64,000 bases of DNA. Origin: Paraburkholderia acidisoli (lineage in GTDB: Bacteria > Pseudomonadota > Gammaproteobacteria > Burkholderiales > Burkholderiaceae). Shown here in pieces: positions 36,632 through 46,272 of the stretch (positions are counted from its first letter, which is position 1; the number at the start of each line of letters is the position of its first letter). Location of the stretch: the NCBI RefSeq assembly GCF_009789675.1, contig NZ_CP046916.1, positions 310,001 to 374,000 on the forward strand. The letters run 5' to 3'. The notes below the pieces were generated by a model. It did no database searches and was not told the origin of the DNA. It was given only the letters and a program-made list of their open reading frames with translations. Made by a program: the position numbers and the translations under genes.

Positions 36632-38164
36632 ATGAGCGATATTGAAGCGGCAGGCATGACGATCGAAACCGCCGCCACGGCCCGCGCCAGCTCCGCCCAG
36701 CGTATCGAAGTCATGCGCGAACTCGCGTTGGCGGGCGCATTGCCGCTGTTCGTGCTGTTCGCGGCGATCCTCTACACGACGAACGGTCACTTCACGTACT
36801 CGTTCGACGATCCCTATATTCATCTCGCGCTCGCACGCAACATCTGGCTCGGTCACTACGGGATCAATCTCACGGAAGCGTCGGCGCCTTCGTCGAGCAT
36901 CCTCTGGCCGTTTTTGCTGGCGCCCTTCGCCTCGCTGCCCGGACTCTTCGAATACGTGCCGCTCGTCGTGAACGCGGCGTGCCTGATCGCGCTGGTGTTC
37001 GTGATCGGCCGCACGTTCGACGACGTGCGGCCGCGCTATCGCATTGCGCTCATCGTCGGTATCGCGTTCTGGGTCAATGCATACGGCCTCGTGTTCACGG
37101 GCATGGAGCACAGCCTGCAACTGCTGCTGATCGCCGTGGTACTGCGGCCTCATCTGCGTTCGACGCGTTCCCCGGCGGCGCGCATCCGCTTGCCCGCGTA
37201 CGTTTTCGTGGCATTGGCCGTGTTGCCGCTCGTGCGTTACGAAGATTGCGCGATCTCCGCACCGTTGTTGCTGCTCGCGGCGCTGCGCGGGCAGTGGCGT
37301 GCCGCCGCGCTCTCGGCGGGCTTGATCGTCGTGTCGATGGGCGGTTTCTCGCTGTTTCTGCACCATCATGGACTCGGCTTTCTGCCGAGTTCGGTGCTCG
37401 CGAAGGAGAGCATGACGAACGGACTCGGGCCGGCCTGGAACGTGTTGTTGAACGTGGTCCAGTCGCCGGGTCTGGTGTTGATGGAAGTGTGTCTGGCGGT
37501 TGCGAGCTGGCGGCGTGACAGAACGTGGGGGCTGCTGATCGCGACCGTGTGCGTGCTGCATTTGCTGTTCGGCAAAAGCGGCGCGTTCGGCCGCTACGAC
37601 GCGTATCTCGCGCTGTTCGTGGCGCTGTGCGGCGCGCGCCTGTTGATCGGGCGCGCGCAATACTGGCGCGGTGCGCTTGCCGTGGTGCTGCTCGGCGTAC
37701 CGTTTGCGTATGCGACGGTGTGCACGCCCGCCGCGAGCTCGAACATCTACTACCAGCAGGCGCAACTGGCGGAGATCGTGCGTGCGCTCGGCGCGCCGGT
37801 CGCGGCCAACGACATTGGCCTGATCGCATTGCGCGGCAATCAGTATCTGCTCGACCTGTACGGGCTCGGTTCGGTGAGCGCGCTACGGGCGCGGCAAAGC
37901 CATGCCGACCCGGTGTGGATGAGCGACCTGATGCAAAAGAAGGGCGTGCACTACGCCATCATTTACGACCGATGGTTCCCCACGCGTCCCGCCGCGTTTC
38001 AGCGAGTGGGCACCTTGACGCTCCACGGGTGGATCGTTAGCGCGGCGTTGCCCACGGTTACGTTCTACGCAACCGACTCGGCCTCCGCCGCGAAGCTCCG
38101 GCAGACGTTACGCGACTACGCTGCGTCTCACACCAACAGGAAAGTGTCGTTCGAGATCGACTGA
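36632..38164 (+). CDS. polytopic membrane protein, GT-C glycosyltransferase-like
   Basis: A 510-residue protein with about ten to eleven hydrophobic segments. The N-terminal extramembrane loop has an Asp-Asp pair (D59, D60 in SFDDPYIHLALARNIW), which fits the GT-C layout (ArnT/GT39-like enzymes transferring sugars from polyprenyl phosphate in the periplasm). The C-terminal 130 residues are soluble and include NDIGLIALRG and YAIIYDRWFP. No close named family is evident, and no sugar-donor or LPS gene is nearby. It would modify a cell-envelope glycan or protein. The start ATG at 36632 has only a weak ribosome-binding site. Confidence 0.7.
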   Translation: MSDIEAAGMTIETAATARASSAQRIEVMRELALAGALPLFVLFAAILYTTNGHFTYSFDDPYIHLALARNIWLGHYGINLTEASAPSSSILWPFLLAPFASLPGLFEYVPLVVNAACLIALVFVIGRTFDDVRPRYRIALIVGIAFWVNAYGLVFTGMEHSLQLLLIAVVLRPHLRSTRSPAARIRLPAYVFVALAVLPLVRYEDCAISAPLLLLAALRGQWRAAALSAGLIVVSMGGFSLFLHHHGLGFLPSSVLAKESMTNGLGPAWNVLLNVVQSPGLVLMEVCLAVASWRRDRTWGLLIATVCVLHLLFGKSGAFGRYDAYLALFVALCGARLLIGRAQYWRGALAVVLLGVPFAYATVCTPAASSNIYYQQAQLAEIVRALGAPVAANDIGLIALRGNQYLLDLYGLGSVSALRARQSHADPVWMSDLMQKKGVHYAIIYDRWFPTRPAAFQRVGTLTLHGWIVSAALPTVTFYATDSASAAKLRQTLRDYAASHTNRKVSFEID

Positions 38165-38204
38165 AAGCGTCGCGACGCCGCATGGTTCGAGGCGTCGCCC
38201 AGAC

Positions 38205-39161
38205 TCACTCCGAAAGCGCCCGCACGCGCCGCGACGCCGCGCGCATGCGGCGGCACTTCTGACCCTCCAGCCAGCGCAGCGATTCCTCCACCACGGCCGC
38301 CGGCACCGCGTCGAACGAGGTGCTGCGAATGAGCGTTTCGCTCGCCGCGATATCGTTGAACTGGCCGAGCTTGTTCTGAACGGCGGTCAGCGCCTTGATC
38401 GTGCGATCGTGGCCGCCCTTGACCACGGGCTGGAAAAATTCGAGCAGATAACGCAGCTTCTTGCCCGCCTTGCGCACGTCGTGAAGCGCTTCTTCGTGAG
38501 CGATTTCGTGGCGCGCGGCACGGCGGCTGCGCTTGCGCAGCGTGCGCTGGGCGAGCCGCAGACGCTTGCGCGCGAATGCGCGCACGGGCAATTCACCGCA
38601 CGACGATTCCAGCGTGGTTTGCGCGCGCAGCAGCACGTCGTTGAGAAAGGCCTCGACAGCGTCGCTCTGGATCATCGTCTGGCTGTGCACGACGGCCTCG
38701 GCGCGCTTTTCGCGGGCGGCGGCCACCAGCGTTTCGATCGACGCGCCTGACTCCAGCGCGTCATTCAGCAAACCGCCGGCAATATCCCAATCGCGCGTGC
38801 CGCCCGCCACGGCGGCAAGGCGTTTGAATTCCTCGATGGCCGGTGCGGAGGTCGCTTCGCCAAGATAAGGCGAGTAAGCCCAGTACAATGCGCGCAACTT
38901 GCGGAACGCGATGCGCAACTGATGAAACCCCTCGGGACGACTTTCGACGGACAAGGCTCGGGCTTGTTGCACGGCTTCGGCGACGACGGGCGCCGCCAAT
39001 GAAGAGAATGTGCTGGCAATAGAGCTTGTTTTCGTGAGTGATCCAGCGGACCGTTTCCGGCCGATTTTGAAGCGAGTGGTTGGCCGCGGTAAAGGCCAGT
39101 CACCGTCCATATCCATTGCAGTCTCGATTCCGGCGAATTTGATGGAATCAGACCATACCAT
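38205..39161 (-). CDS. CHAD-domain protein
   Basis: A helical protein of 318 residues (304 from the ATG at 39116). Two CHAD repeats are visible: HQLRIAFRKLRALYWAYSPY near residue 80 and HDVRKAGKKLRYLLEFFQPV near residue 230, with conserved histidines and many surface Arg/Lys residues. CHAD domains bind inorganic polyphosphate and occur near polyphosphate kinases or CYTH triphosphatases; neither is present here. The first 25 residues look unlike the domain, so a start at 39116 or 39110 is plausible. It is a single gene. Confidence 0.9.
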   Translation of the reverse strand: MVWSDSIKFAGIETAMDMDGDWPLPRPTTRFKIGRKRSAGSLTKTSSIASTFSSLAAPVVAEAVQQARALSVESRPEGFHQLRIAFRKLRALYWAYSPYLGEATSAPAIEEFKRLAAVAGGTRDWDIAGGLLNDALESGASIETLVAAAREKRAEAVVHSQTMIQSDAVEAFLNDVLLRAQTTLESSCGELPVRAFARKRLRLAQRTLRKRSRRAARHEIAHEEALHDVRKAGKKLRYLLEFFQPVVKGGHDRTIKALTAVQNKLGQFNDIAASETLIRSTSFDAVPAAVVEESLRWLEGQKCRRMRAASRRVRALSE

Positions 39162-39336
39162 AGAGGTTGCCGATAACCTCGCTTATGTGACGGTTTGATG
39201 AAGCGTTTAAAATTAAATGCATGCGCTGCCCCCGCTTTATCAGTACCTGGCGCGGGCTTTTCTGTACTACGATAATTAGCTAAATCAGGCATGAGCCGGT
39301 CCGCAATGCGTGCCGCCAGCAATCCAGGAGTTTGAG

Positions 39337-39702
39337 TTGAAGAAACGCGCCACCGTGATCTGTCGCAGAGGTAAGCGAATCCTTCTGGTCTCGCGTAGTC
39401 AGTCGAAGTGGGCATTGCCGGGCGGCATTCGCAAACGCGGAGAGCCGATGCTGGAGGCGGCGCTGCGCGAACTCCGCGAAGAAACGCGGCTCTCGGGTAA
39501 ATCGGCCAAATATCTGTTCGATATTCGCGGCAAGCAAAAACATCATCATGTTTTCGCCTGCGAAATTCCGAGCCAGGCAAAAGCGCGCCCGAGCAGCGAA
39601 ATTGCACGCTGCCGCTGGGTTCACGTGGACGATATCGCGCGCCTGCTCACGAGCGGCCCCACGACCGATATCGTGAAACTCGTCAACCGCCGCCGCAAGT
39701 AA
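39337..39702 (+). CDS. NUDIX hydrolase
   Basis: A pyrophosphohydrolase of 121 residues. The NUDIX box runs from G30 to L52: G-x5-E with E36, then R44-E45-L46-R47-E48-E49. The usual Gly in the last part (GxGU) is Arg51, a minor deviation. I chose a TTG start at 39337 because AGGAG lies 7-11 bases upstream and the protein then begins with a beta strand (RATVICRRGKRILLVSR); a GTG at 39310 is an alternative. It probably hydrolyses a nucleoside diphosphate derivative, in the manner of small DIPP-like enzymes. Confidence 0.85.
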   Translation: MKKRATVICRRGKRILLVSRSQSKWALPGGIRKRGEPMLEAALRELREETRLSGKSAKYLFDIRGKQKHHHVFACEIPSQAKARPSSEIARCRWVHVDDIARLLTSGPTTDIVKLVNRRRK

Positions 39703-39765
39703 TACTCGCCTCATTCGTCACGCGCGTTCGGTGCATCCACGCGCCAGGCTGGCCAAGCACGCCAA

Positions 39766-40008
39766 TCAGAAGTCCGTGGGCTTGACGGTCACAGGCGAAA
39801 GCGTGCCGCGGTACACCTTGTGTGCCGCCACACGTAATATCTCCTCGACATTTTCCCGCGTCGAAATCTCGTTGCCTTCCTGCGATCCATCGGAGCTGAA
39901 GATGTCGCACAGGCACGCGCTCGTGACCTGAATCTGGTGCGTGCGCCCGCCAATCGGGTAGTGGAAGAACACATCGCCGTCGATATGTTGAAGCGGAATG
40001 TCGAACAT
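39766..40008 (-). CDS. DUF1488-like small protein, 80 aa
   Basis: A small protein beginning MFDIPLQHIDGDVFFHYPIGG, then a region with two cysteines (SACLCDIFSSD) and a C-terminal helix (VEEILRVAAHKVYRG). The layout resembles DUF1488 proteins (small, about 85 residues, common in Burkholderia). That assignment is from memory and unsearched. The AT-richer codon use differs from the surrounding genes. It is divergent from the ParB-like lipoprotein gene, separated by 188 bases. Confidence 0.6.
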   Translation of the reverse strand: MFDIPLQHIDGDVFFHYPIGGRTHQIQVTSACLCDIFSSDGSQEGNEISTRENVEEILRVAAHKVYRGTLSPVTVKPTDF

Positions 40009-40196
40009 CTCGATCCCCGTCGTTCACGCGCGACGATTCACGCGTATCGACACGATGCTAGCCGATTTGCGTGTCATTCTTCGGCCCGGCACGACGATTT
40101 CAAAATGGTTTCCTCAGCATTACTGTATGCCTTCATCGTGCTTTCACATGAATTGCGCAGAATGGGCGGTTTTCATCCAAAATCAATTAATCGACG

Positions 40197-41393
40197 ATGA
40201 CCACCGCCGCCAGCCGACTCGCCCTCGCTCTTTCCTTCTCGTCCTTGCTTTCGCTCGCCGCCTGCGGCGGTGACGGCAAAACGCCCGCTTCGAATGCGGC
40301 AGCGGCGGCCGATGCGGCGTCCGCGCCGGTCACGGCGTCGTCGGCGGATGCCGCCTCCGCGCCCGCGAGCGCTTCGGCGCCCGTGGCCGCTTCCGACACC
40401 GCCTCGGCGCCGGGCAGCGCCTCGGACACGCCGGTGGCCACGCAGCCCGGCGTCTGGGCGAGCGCCAAGGCCGGCGACATTCTCGACGTCACGCTCGCCG
40501 ACCTGCGCCCGACCCAGGCCGCGCTCGGCTACGACCAGATCTACTACAAGCTGGGCCGCTACGAAGCCGATTACACCAAGAAGTTCGACGACTTCTGCGC
40601 CGACGAAGGCATGAGCGGTCTGAAGAAGAACACGTCGACGGCCACCTCGAAGCTCACCGACGCCACTACCTACACCTGCAAGGTCACGGACGCCACGCAG
40701 CGCGACACCAGCGCGCTCAACCCCGTCGTGATCGGCCCGAACGGCGACACGCTCTATCTGACCGATGGCCATCATGGTTCGTCGACGTATTACGAAGTCC
40801 CCGACGGCGGCCCGACGCTGCACGTGCACGTGATCGTCAAGGACAATCTGAGCGCGACGACGGGCAGCACGTTCTGGGCGGAAATGCAGAGCCACGGCTA
40901 TACGCGCCTGAAGGATGCGAACGGCCTCGCCATCACCGCGTCGCAACTGCCCACGGCGCTCGGGTTGAGCCACGGCATGCAGAACGACGCGTATCGCTCG
41001 CTCGTGTATTTCACGCGCGACATCGGCTACAGCAAGCCGACGCCTTCCACCGACTTCCTCGAGTTCTACTGGGCCGACTGGCTGCGCACGGCGTTTCCGC
41101 TCACGCCGTACGACCGCACGCAACTCGGCACGGCCACGACGAATCCCGCGACCGACGGCACGGGCTATGTGAACGCGGTGTGGAATGCCTCGACGGCGAT
41201 GGTCGCGACCACCGACGGCCAGGTGGGCGGCATGACGAGCGCCGCGCTCGGCAAGAAAGCGCAGATCAACGACGGCCTCGCGTGGAACGACAGCACGAGC
41301 GAGTTTTACAGCCTGATGCAGCCGATCACGGCGTCCAAGCCGGGCAAGATCGCGTACATGCTCGACTACAAGACGAAGCACGCGATCCAGTAA
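40197..41393 (+). CDS. exported ParB/Srx-like (ParBc_2) lipoprotein
   Basis: A 398-residue protein with a lipoprotein signal peptide (LSLAAC, C23). Residues 30-80 are an Ala/Ser/Pro linker with repeated DAASAP. The folded part has LRPTQAALGYDQIYYKLGRY followed by VVIGPNGDTLYLTDGHHG near residue 190. The LRPTQ and DGHH motifs match PF08857, a ParB-like nuclease/sulfiredoxin-like family whose members are mostly exported. It starts without a clear ribosome-binding site at 40197; a terminator follows the stop. A role in an envelope or extracellular reaction is implied, but its nature is unknown. Confidence 0.8.
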   Translation: MTTAASRLALALSFSSLLSLAACGGDGKTPASNAAAAADAASAPVTASSADAASAPASASAPVAASDTASAPGSASDTPVATQPGVWASAKAGDILDVTLADLRPTQAALGYDQIYYKLGRYEADYTKKFDDFCADEGMSGLKKNTSTATSKLTDATTYTCKVTDATQRDTSALNPVVIGPNGDTLYLTDGHHGSSTYYEVPDGGPTLHVHVIVKDNLSATTGSTFWAEMQSHGYTRLKDANGLAITASQLPTALGLSHGMQNDAYRSLVYFTRDIGYSKPTPSTDFLEFYWADWLRTAFPLTPYDRTQLGTATTNPATDGTGYVNAVWNASTAMVATTDGQVGGMTSAALGKKAQINDGLAWNDSTSEFYSLMQPITASKPGKIAYMLDYKTKHAIQ

Positions 41394-41421
41394 GTCGCAG
41401 GCGCGGTGTTTCGCGCGATCA

Positions 41422-41460
41422 AACCCGCCGCGTCGCTCAGGACGTGGCGGGTTTTTTCTT
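41422..41460 (+). terminator. Rho-independent terminator
   Basis: AACCCGCC (41422-41429) pairs perfectly with GGCGGGTT (41446-41453), followed by a T-rich tail, 29 bases after the stop of the ParB-like lipoprotein gene. Confidence 0.85.
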
Positions 41461-41625
41461 TTGCGCCGGTCGGGGGCGTGGCATCGCCGTGGTTGCGGCG
41501 CGGCACCTCGTCGGGGATCATGGCTGCGCGGTGAGTTCGCCGGGAAATTGAGCAAGCGCGGCTAGGCGCGCCGTGGCCAATCTGGGCGACGATAACGCCA
41601 GTCGCACGATTCAGACACCCAGACC

Positions 41626-42498
41626 ATGCCCACTCAGCTCGATGCCACTCGCGCCTATACAAAGCGCTTCGACACCGTACTCGCGTATATCGAAACGCAT
41701 CTCGACGGCGACCTTTCCGTGGAGGCGCTCAGTGGCGTCGCGAACTTTTCGAAGTTTCATTTTCACCGGCAATTCGCGGCCTACGTGGGCATGCCCGTCG
41801 CGCGCTTCGTGCAGTTGATGCGCTTGCGTCAGGCGGCGCGACGCCTCGCCTCGCGCGAGTTCTGCGCGGTTCTCGACGCCGCGTTCGAAGCGGGTTTCGA
41901 CAGTCCCGAAGCCTTCAGCCGCGCATTCAAGCGCGCGTTCGGCATGGCGCCGAGCGCGTTTCGCGAGCATCCGAACTGGGAAGTCTGGAGCGCGACGTTC
42001 GTCGTCCCTTATCTTTCGAGGAAACTCACCATGCAAGTTCAGATTGTCGATTTTTCCCCCACGCGCGTGGCCGCGCTCGAACACCGCGGCGCGATCGGGC
42101 TCGTCAACGAGAGCGTGCGCCGTTTTATCGACTGGCGCAAACAGAGCGGTCAGTCGCCGGTGGCGTCGAGCCGGACCTTCGGCATTCCGCGCAACAACCC
42201 CGACACCACGCCGGCCGACGCGTTTCGCTTCGACATTTGCGGCGAAATTCACGAGCCGGTCGCCGCTAACGACTACGGCATACGCGAACTCGCGATTCCG
42301 GGCGGCCGTTGCGCCGTGGTCCGGCACACGGGGTCGACGGACCACGTGGGCGAAACGATCTATCCGATCTATCGCGACTGGCTGCCTTCGAGCGGCGAAG
42401 AACTGCGCGACCATCCGCTGTTCTTCCATTACCTGAGCGTGTTTCCGGAAACGCCGCAGGATCAGTGGCAGACCGATATTTATATCCCGCTGGTGTGA
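41626..42498 (+). CDS. AraC-family regulator with GyrI-like effector domain
   Basis: A 290-residue regulator of the Rob/SbmC layout. Residues 12-115 hold the two helix-turn-helix motifs of AraC proteins (LSVEALSGVANFSKFHFHRQFAA and FDSPEAFSRAFKRAFGMAPS). Residues about 135-290 form a GyrI-like small-molecule-binding domain (MQVQIVDFSPTRVAALEHRG... IYIPLV). Such regulators respond to drugs or lipophilic compounds. It is a single gene between the ParB-like lipoprotein and vgrG; whether it controls either is unknown. Confidence 0.93.
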   Translation: MPTQLDATRAYTKRFDTVLAYIETHLDGDLSVEALSGVANFSKFHFHRQFAAYVGMPVARFVQLMRLRQAARRLASREFCAVLDAAFEAGFDSPEAFSRAFKRAFGMAPSAFREHPNWEVWSATFVVPYLSRKLTMQVQIVDFSPTRVAALEHRGAIGLVNESVRRFIDWRKQSGQSPVASSRTFGIPRNNPDTTPADAFRFDICGEIHEPVAANDYGIRELAIPGGRCAVVRHTGSTDHVGETIYPIYRDWLPSSGEELRDHPLFFHYLSVFPETPQDQWQTDIYIPLV

Positions 42499-42643
42499 GT
42501 GCGCGAGGCGGGCGTTGGACGACATGGCGTCCCGCTCGCCGCGCCTGAATGCGCCGCAATCGAGAAATCCCAATTTCAACGCGTTTGTCTGAAGATTATG
42601 TAGAATGACGCCGCCGATTAAATAAACTCGTCCGGGGACTTAA

Positions 42644-45223
42644 ATGGGGGCGCAGGACTTAATGGCGGCCATTTCCGGCGGCCTTATACAAAGCGACCGA
42701 CTGCTCAAGCTCGACACGCCAGCCGGCGATAATGTGCTGCTGCCGCAGCGCGCGGTGGGATATTCGCGCATGGGCCGCGATTACGGCTTTACGCTCGACG
42801 TGGTTTCGACCAACGAAAACGTCGAGTTGAAAACGCTCATCGCCCAGCCCGTCACGTTGTGGCTGCAACAGGCCGACCAGTCGTATCTGCCGCATCACGG
42901 CTACGTCCACACGGCCCGCCGGCTGGGCGCGGACGGCGGGTTGACGAGCTATCAGCTGGCGTTCGCCTCGTGGCTGCACTTCCTCAAATTCCGCAAGGAC
43001 GCGCGCATCTGGCAAGACCAGACCGCCGAAGCGATTCTCACCGACGTATTTAATGCGCATCCGCAGGCGCAAGGCGCATTTCGATTTTCGATTCAAAGCG
43101 CATTGCCATCGCACTCGTTTTGCATGCAATACGAGGATGACTGGAATTTCTGCCAGCGGATCATGGAATCCGCGGGCCTCTTTAGCTATTTCGAGCAGGC
43201 CGCGGATGGTAAATCGCATACGGTTGTAATTACCGATAATATCGACTCGTTGCCCGCTTTAAATCCGCAATCGGTTAATTTTTACCGATCGGGCGTGAAT
43301 AGCGAAACGAATGCGCTGGTGCAATGGAGCGGGACGCGCACGTTGCAGAGCGTGACGCTCACCACGCGCACGTTCGACTACAAGGCGCCGTCGAGCGCGG
43401 GCAATCCCAAGGGCACTTCGGTGCCCACGCTCGCCACGCAAGGCGACCTGCCGCAGCAGGCCGAGGTGTACGAGTACACCGGCGCGTACACGTATGGCGA
43501 GCAGTCGCATGGCGACACGCAGTCGGAAATCCGCATGCAGGAATGGGAGTCGCGCGCGAAGCGTTTCGAAGGCGCGGGCGCGGTGCGCGCGCTCGACAGC
43601 GGGCGCTGGTTCGAACTGGACGGGCACCCGCAGCACGACACAGGCAGCGCGCAGGAGCGCCAGTTCGCCGTGCTCGAGGCGCGCTGGTTCATCGAGAACA
43701 ATCTGCCGGTTTCGAGCACGCAGACGCAGGCGTTTCCGCACAGCCTGCAAGGCGAACTCGCGGCGATCAAGACCGCTCAGCAGGGCAAAGGCGAAGCCGG
43801 CAGCGCGGCGCTCATCGTCCCGAGCGCCGACGGCAGCGAGGGCTTTCTGCTCGTGCAGATCGAAGCGCAGCGCAAGAGCGTGGCGTATCGCAGTCCGCGC
43901 GAGCACCGCAAGCCGCAGATGCACATGCAAACGGCGCTCGTGGTCGGGCCGTCGAACGAAGAGGTCTACACCGACTCGCTCAATCGCATCAAGGTGCGGT
44001 TCCACTGGGACCGCCTGAACGCGGGCGACGAAACGGCGTCGTGCTGGATACGCGTGGCGATGTCGGATTCGGGCAGCGGTTACGGCGGCGTGCACGTGCC
44101 GCGTGTGGGCGAAGAAGTGATCGTGAGCTGGCTCGACGGCGACTGCGACCGGCCGCTCGTGACGGCGCGCGTGTACAACGGCGCGACTACGCCGAACTGG
44201 CATTCGAACGGCATTCTCTCGGGCTACAAGTCGAAGGAATACGGCGGCAGCGGCTACAACCAGATGGTGATGGACGACGCCACGGGCCAGAACCGCATGC
44301 AGCTCTACAGCACGAGCGCGAACTCGCAGCTGCACCTGGGTTATCTGGTCGCGCAGAACGCGAACGCGCGCGGCGCGTATCTGGGCAGCGGCTTCGACCT
44401 GAAGTCGGACGCGTTCGGCGCGGTCAACGCGGCGCGCGGCCTGTACGTGGGCACCTACGCGAAAGGCGCGGCCGGTCAGCAGCTCGACGTGAGCGAAGCC
44501 CACGCGCAACTCACCCAGGCGCAGAGCACGATGGACGCGCTCTCGCAGGCGAGCGAGGCGCATCAGGCCGAACCGTTGCAGGACGGCGCGAAGGCGCTGG
44601 AGACGTTCGCGAGCGCCACGCAATCCACGGCGCAGGGCGCGGCCAATGCGGCCAGCGGCGGCAACACGGCGGGCGGCGGCACGGGTAGCGCGAACGCGTT
44701 CACCGAGGCCGTCATGCTGATGGCGAGTCCCGCGGGCATTGCCTTGTCGACGGAACAGTCCGCGCACATCGCCGCCGACGAGCAGATCAATCTCGCGAGC
44801 GGCCAGAGCACCTATATCGCGGCGGGGAAGTCGCTGATCGCGAGCGTGGCGCAAAAGGCGAGTCTGTTCGCGCAGAACGCGGGCATGAAGCTGTTCGCGG
44901 GCAAGGGCAAGGTGGAGATTCAGGCGCAGTCCGACAGCGTGGAAATCACGGCGCAGAAGACCCTCAAGGCGGTCTCGGCGACGGAGCGCGTGGAGGTGGC
45001 GGCGGATCAGGCGATCCTGCTGACGGCGGGCGGCGCGTATATCCGCATTGCCGGCGGGAACATCGACATTCATGCGCCGGGCACGGTGGATATCAAGGGC
45101 GCGCAGCATAACTTCGCGGGCCCCGCCTCGCAGCCGTATCCCTTGCCGAAACTGCCGGAAGGCATCTGCCATTCGTGCGTGCTCGACGCGGCGGCGGACG
45201 TCAATCCGTTCGTCCCGTTATGA
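42644..45223 (+). CDS. vgrG: type VI secretion tip protein VgrG
   Basis: A spike protein of 859 residues. The N-terminal gp27-like part (residues 1-330) includes FTLDVVSTNENVELKTLIAQPV and the conserved YEDDWNFCQRIMESAGLFSYF. The gp5/OB-fold follows (RIKVRFHWDR, then PRVGEEVIVSWLDGDCDRPL around 490-510). The C-terminal DUF2345 beta-helix has repeats such as VEIQAQSDSVEITAQKTLKA and ends in GAQHNFAGPA. A short variable tail (HSCVLDAAADVNPFVPL) probably docks the effector. No tss structural genes lie in the window, so it serves an apparatus elsewhere. It is the first gene of the module with adaptor, immunity and effector. Confidence 0.95.
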   Translation: MGAQDLMAAISGGLIQSDRLLKLDTPAGDNVLLPQRAVGYSRMGRDYGFTLDVVSTNENVELKTLIAQPVTLWLQQADQSYLPHHGYVHTARRLGADGGLTSYQLAFASWLHFLKFRKDARIWQDQTAEAILTDVFNAHPQAQGAFRFSIQSALPSHSFCMQYEDDWNFCQRIMESAGLFSYFEQAADGKSHTVVITDNIDSLPALNPQSVNFYRSGVNSETNALVQWSGTRTLQSVTLTTRTFDYKAPSSAGNPKGTSVPTLATQGDLPQQAEVYEYTGAYTYGEQSHGDTQSEIRMQEWESRAKRFEGAGAVRALDSGRWFELDGHPQHDTGSAQERQFAVLEARWFIENNLPVSSTQTQAFPHSLQGELAAIKTAQQGKGEAGSAALIVPSADGSEGFLLVQIEAQRKSVAYRSPREHRKPQMHMQTALVVGPSNEEVYTDSLNRIKVRFHWDRLNAGDETASCWIRVAMSDSGSGYGGVHVPRVGEEVIVSWLDGDCDRPLVTARVYNGATTPNWHSNGILSGYKSKEYGGSGYNQMVMDDATGQNRMQLYSTSANSQLHLGYLVAQNANARGAYLGSGFDLKSDAFGAVNAARGLYVGTYAKGAAGQQLDVSEAHAQLTQAQSTMDALSQASEAHQAEPLQDGAKALETFASATQSTAQGAANAASGGNTAGGGTGSANAFTEAVMLMASPAGIALSTEQSAHIAADEQINLASGQSTYIAAGKSLIASVAQKASLFAQNAGMKLFAGKGKVEIQAQSDSVEITAQKTLKAVSATERVEVAADQAILLTAGGAYIRIAGGNIDIHAPGTVDIKGAQHNFAGPASQPYPLPKLPEGICHSCVLDAAADVNPFVPL

Positions 45224-46143
45224 GCCCGCAGGCCATGTCATCGAATCACGAAGACCTCGCGCGGGACCTCGCGGCGTTGCCGGTTCCGGAACCTCGCGAA
45301 CGCCGCTACGCGCTGGTCGATCTCGCGCAACTCTCGTCCGAACAACGGCGCCTGTTGCGCGCGGACCGGCTGCCGCCCGGCGCGCGCCTGTTCGACCACG
45401 ACGCCGTGCTCGAACGTCAGCGCGACATTGGCGCGGTGCTGGTCGATCTCACCGGCGCGGAGCAGCCGTCGCACGAGTCGCACGCGTTCTGCGTGTCGCT
45501 CGTGGAGTCGGGGCGCGGTCTCGCGCAGGCGAGCTGGCTCGTTTCCGCCGCGCCCGTGGCCGGGTTGTCGCAGCATCTCGCGCGCTATCTGAAGGTGGCG
45601 TTGCCGGACCAGCGCCGCGCATTGCTGCGCTTCTACGACGCGTGGCTGTTGCCGCGCTTCGTGCGTGTGCTCTCGCCCGCGCAGTGGACCGATTTCATGC
45701 AGCTCGCCAGCCAATGGCGCGCCATGCAGCCCGACGGCACGTGGGTGGATCTGCGCACACGGCCTGAGCGATTCGTCGTGGAGGAGGGCGCGGCGCCGCC
45801 CGCCGAAGCGGGCGCCGCGTGGCCCATGGCGGAGAGCCAGCACCGGATGATGGTCTATGCGGGCTTGCCGGGGCAGGTCATGCGCCGCTACTTCGACGAA
45901 CAACCCGTGCGGGCGCAAGCGCGCACGCGCGCGCAAGTCTATGCCGAAGGCGTGAGCACGATGCGCAAGGCGGCGCGGCACGGCGTGGCCGAGATCGACG
46001 ATCTGGAGGCCATCATGATGATCGGGTTGCTCAACGGCCCCGCGTTCGTCGAGTTGCCCGCCGTGCACGAGCAGTTCGCGCAGCTCGACGCCGGCGCCGA
46101 TTTCCAGCAGGTGTTGATGCGTCTCGCGGCCATTCGTGCCTGA
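45220..46143 (+). CDS. DUF4123 T6SS effector adaptor
   Basis: A chaperone/adaptor of about 307 residues. The family features are YALVDLAQL near the N-terminus and LRFYDAWLLPRFVRVLSPAQWTDFM near the middle. DUF4123 proteins load a specific effector onto the VgrG tip. The ATG at 45220 overlaps the vgrG stop (ATGA), which argues for this start, although an ATG at 45235 is possible. The C-terminal 90 residues (from about 215) are helical and probably bind the cargo. Its position after vgrG implies it serves the Tle1-like effector two genes further on. Confidence 0.92.
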   Translation: MSPQAMSSNHEDLARDLAALPVPEPRERRYALVDLAQLSSEQRRLLRADRLPPGARLFDHDAVLERQRDIGAVLVDLTGAEQPSHESHAFCVSLVESGRGLAQASWLVSAAPVAGLSQHLARYLKVALPDQRRALLRFYDAWLLPRFVRVLSPAQWTDFMQLASQWRAMQPDGTWVDLRTRPERFVVEEGAAPPAEAGAAWPMAESQHRMMVYAGLPGQVMRRYFDEQPVRAQARTRAQVYAEGVSTMRKAARHGVAEIDDLEAIMMIGLLNGPAFVELPAVHEQFAQLDAGADFQQVLMRLAAIRA

Positions 46144-46272
46144 CTCGCCGCACGCCGAAACGCGCGGGCCCGAGTGAAGGACGCGGCGCGGAAACCACGC
46201 GCAAAACAAGCGGAACCACGCAGGCCGTTCGCCCTAACCGGAGCGGCCGTCATTCAGTCAATCAGGAGCGGT

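Noticed and set aside
39228..39262. GC-rich hairpin followed by TTTT in front of the NUDIX gene
   Set aside because: Only a 5-bp CCCGC/GCGGG stem with a 16-base loop; too weak to call a terminator.
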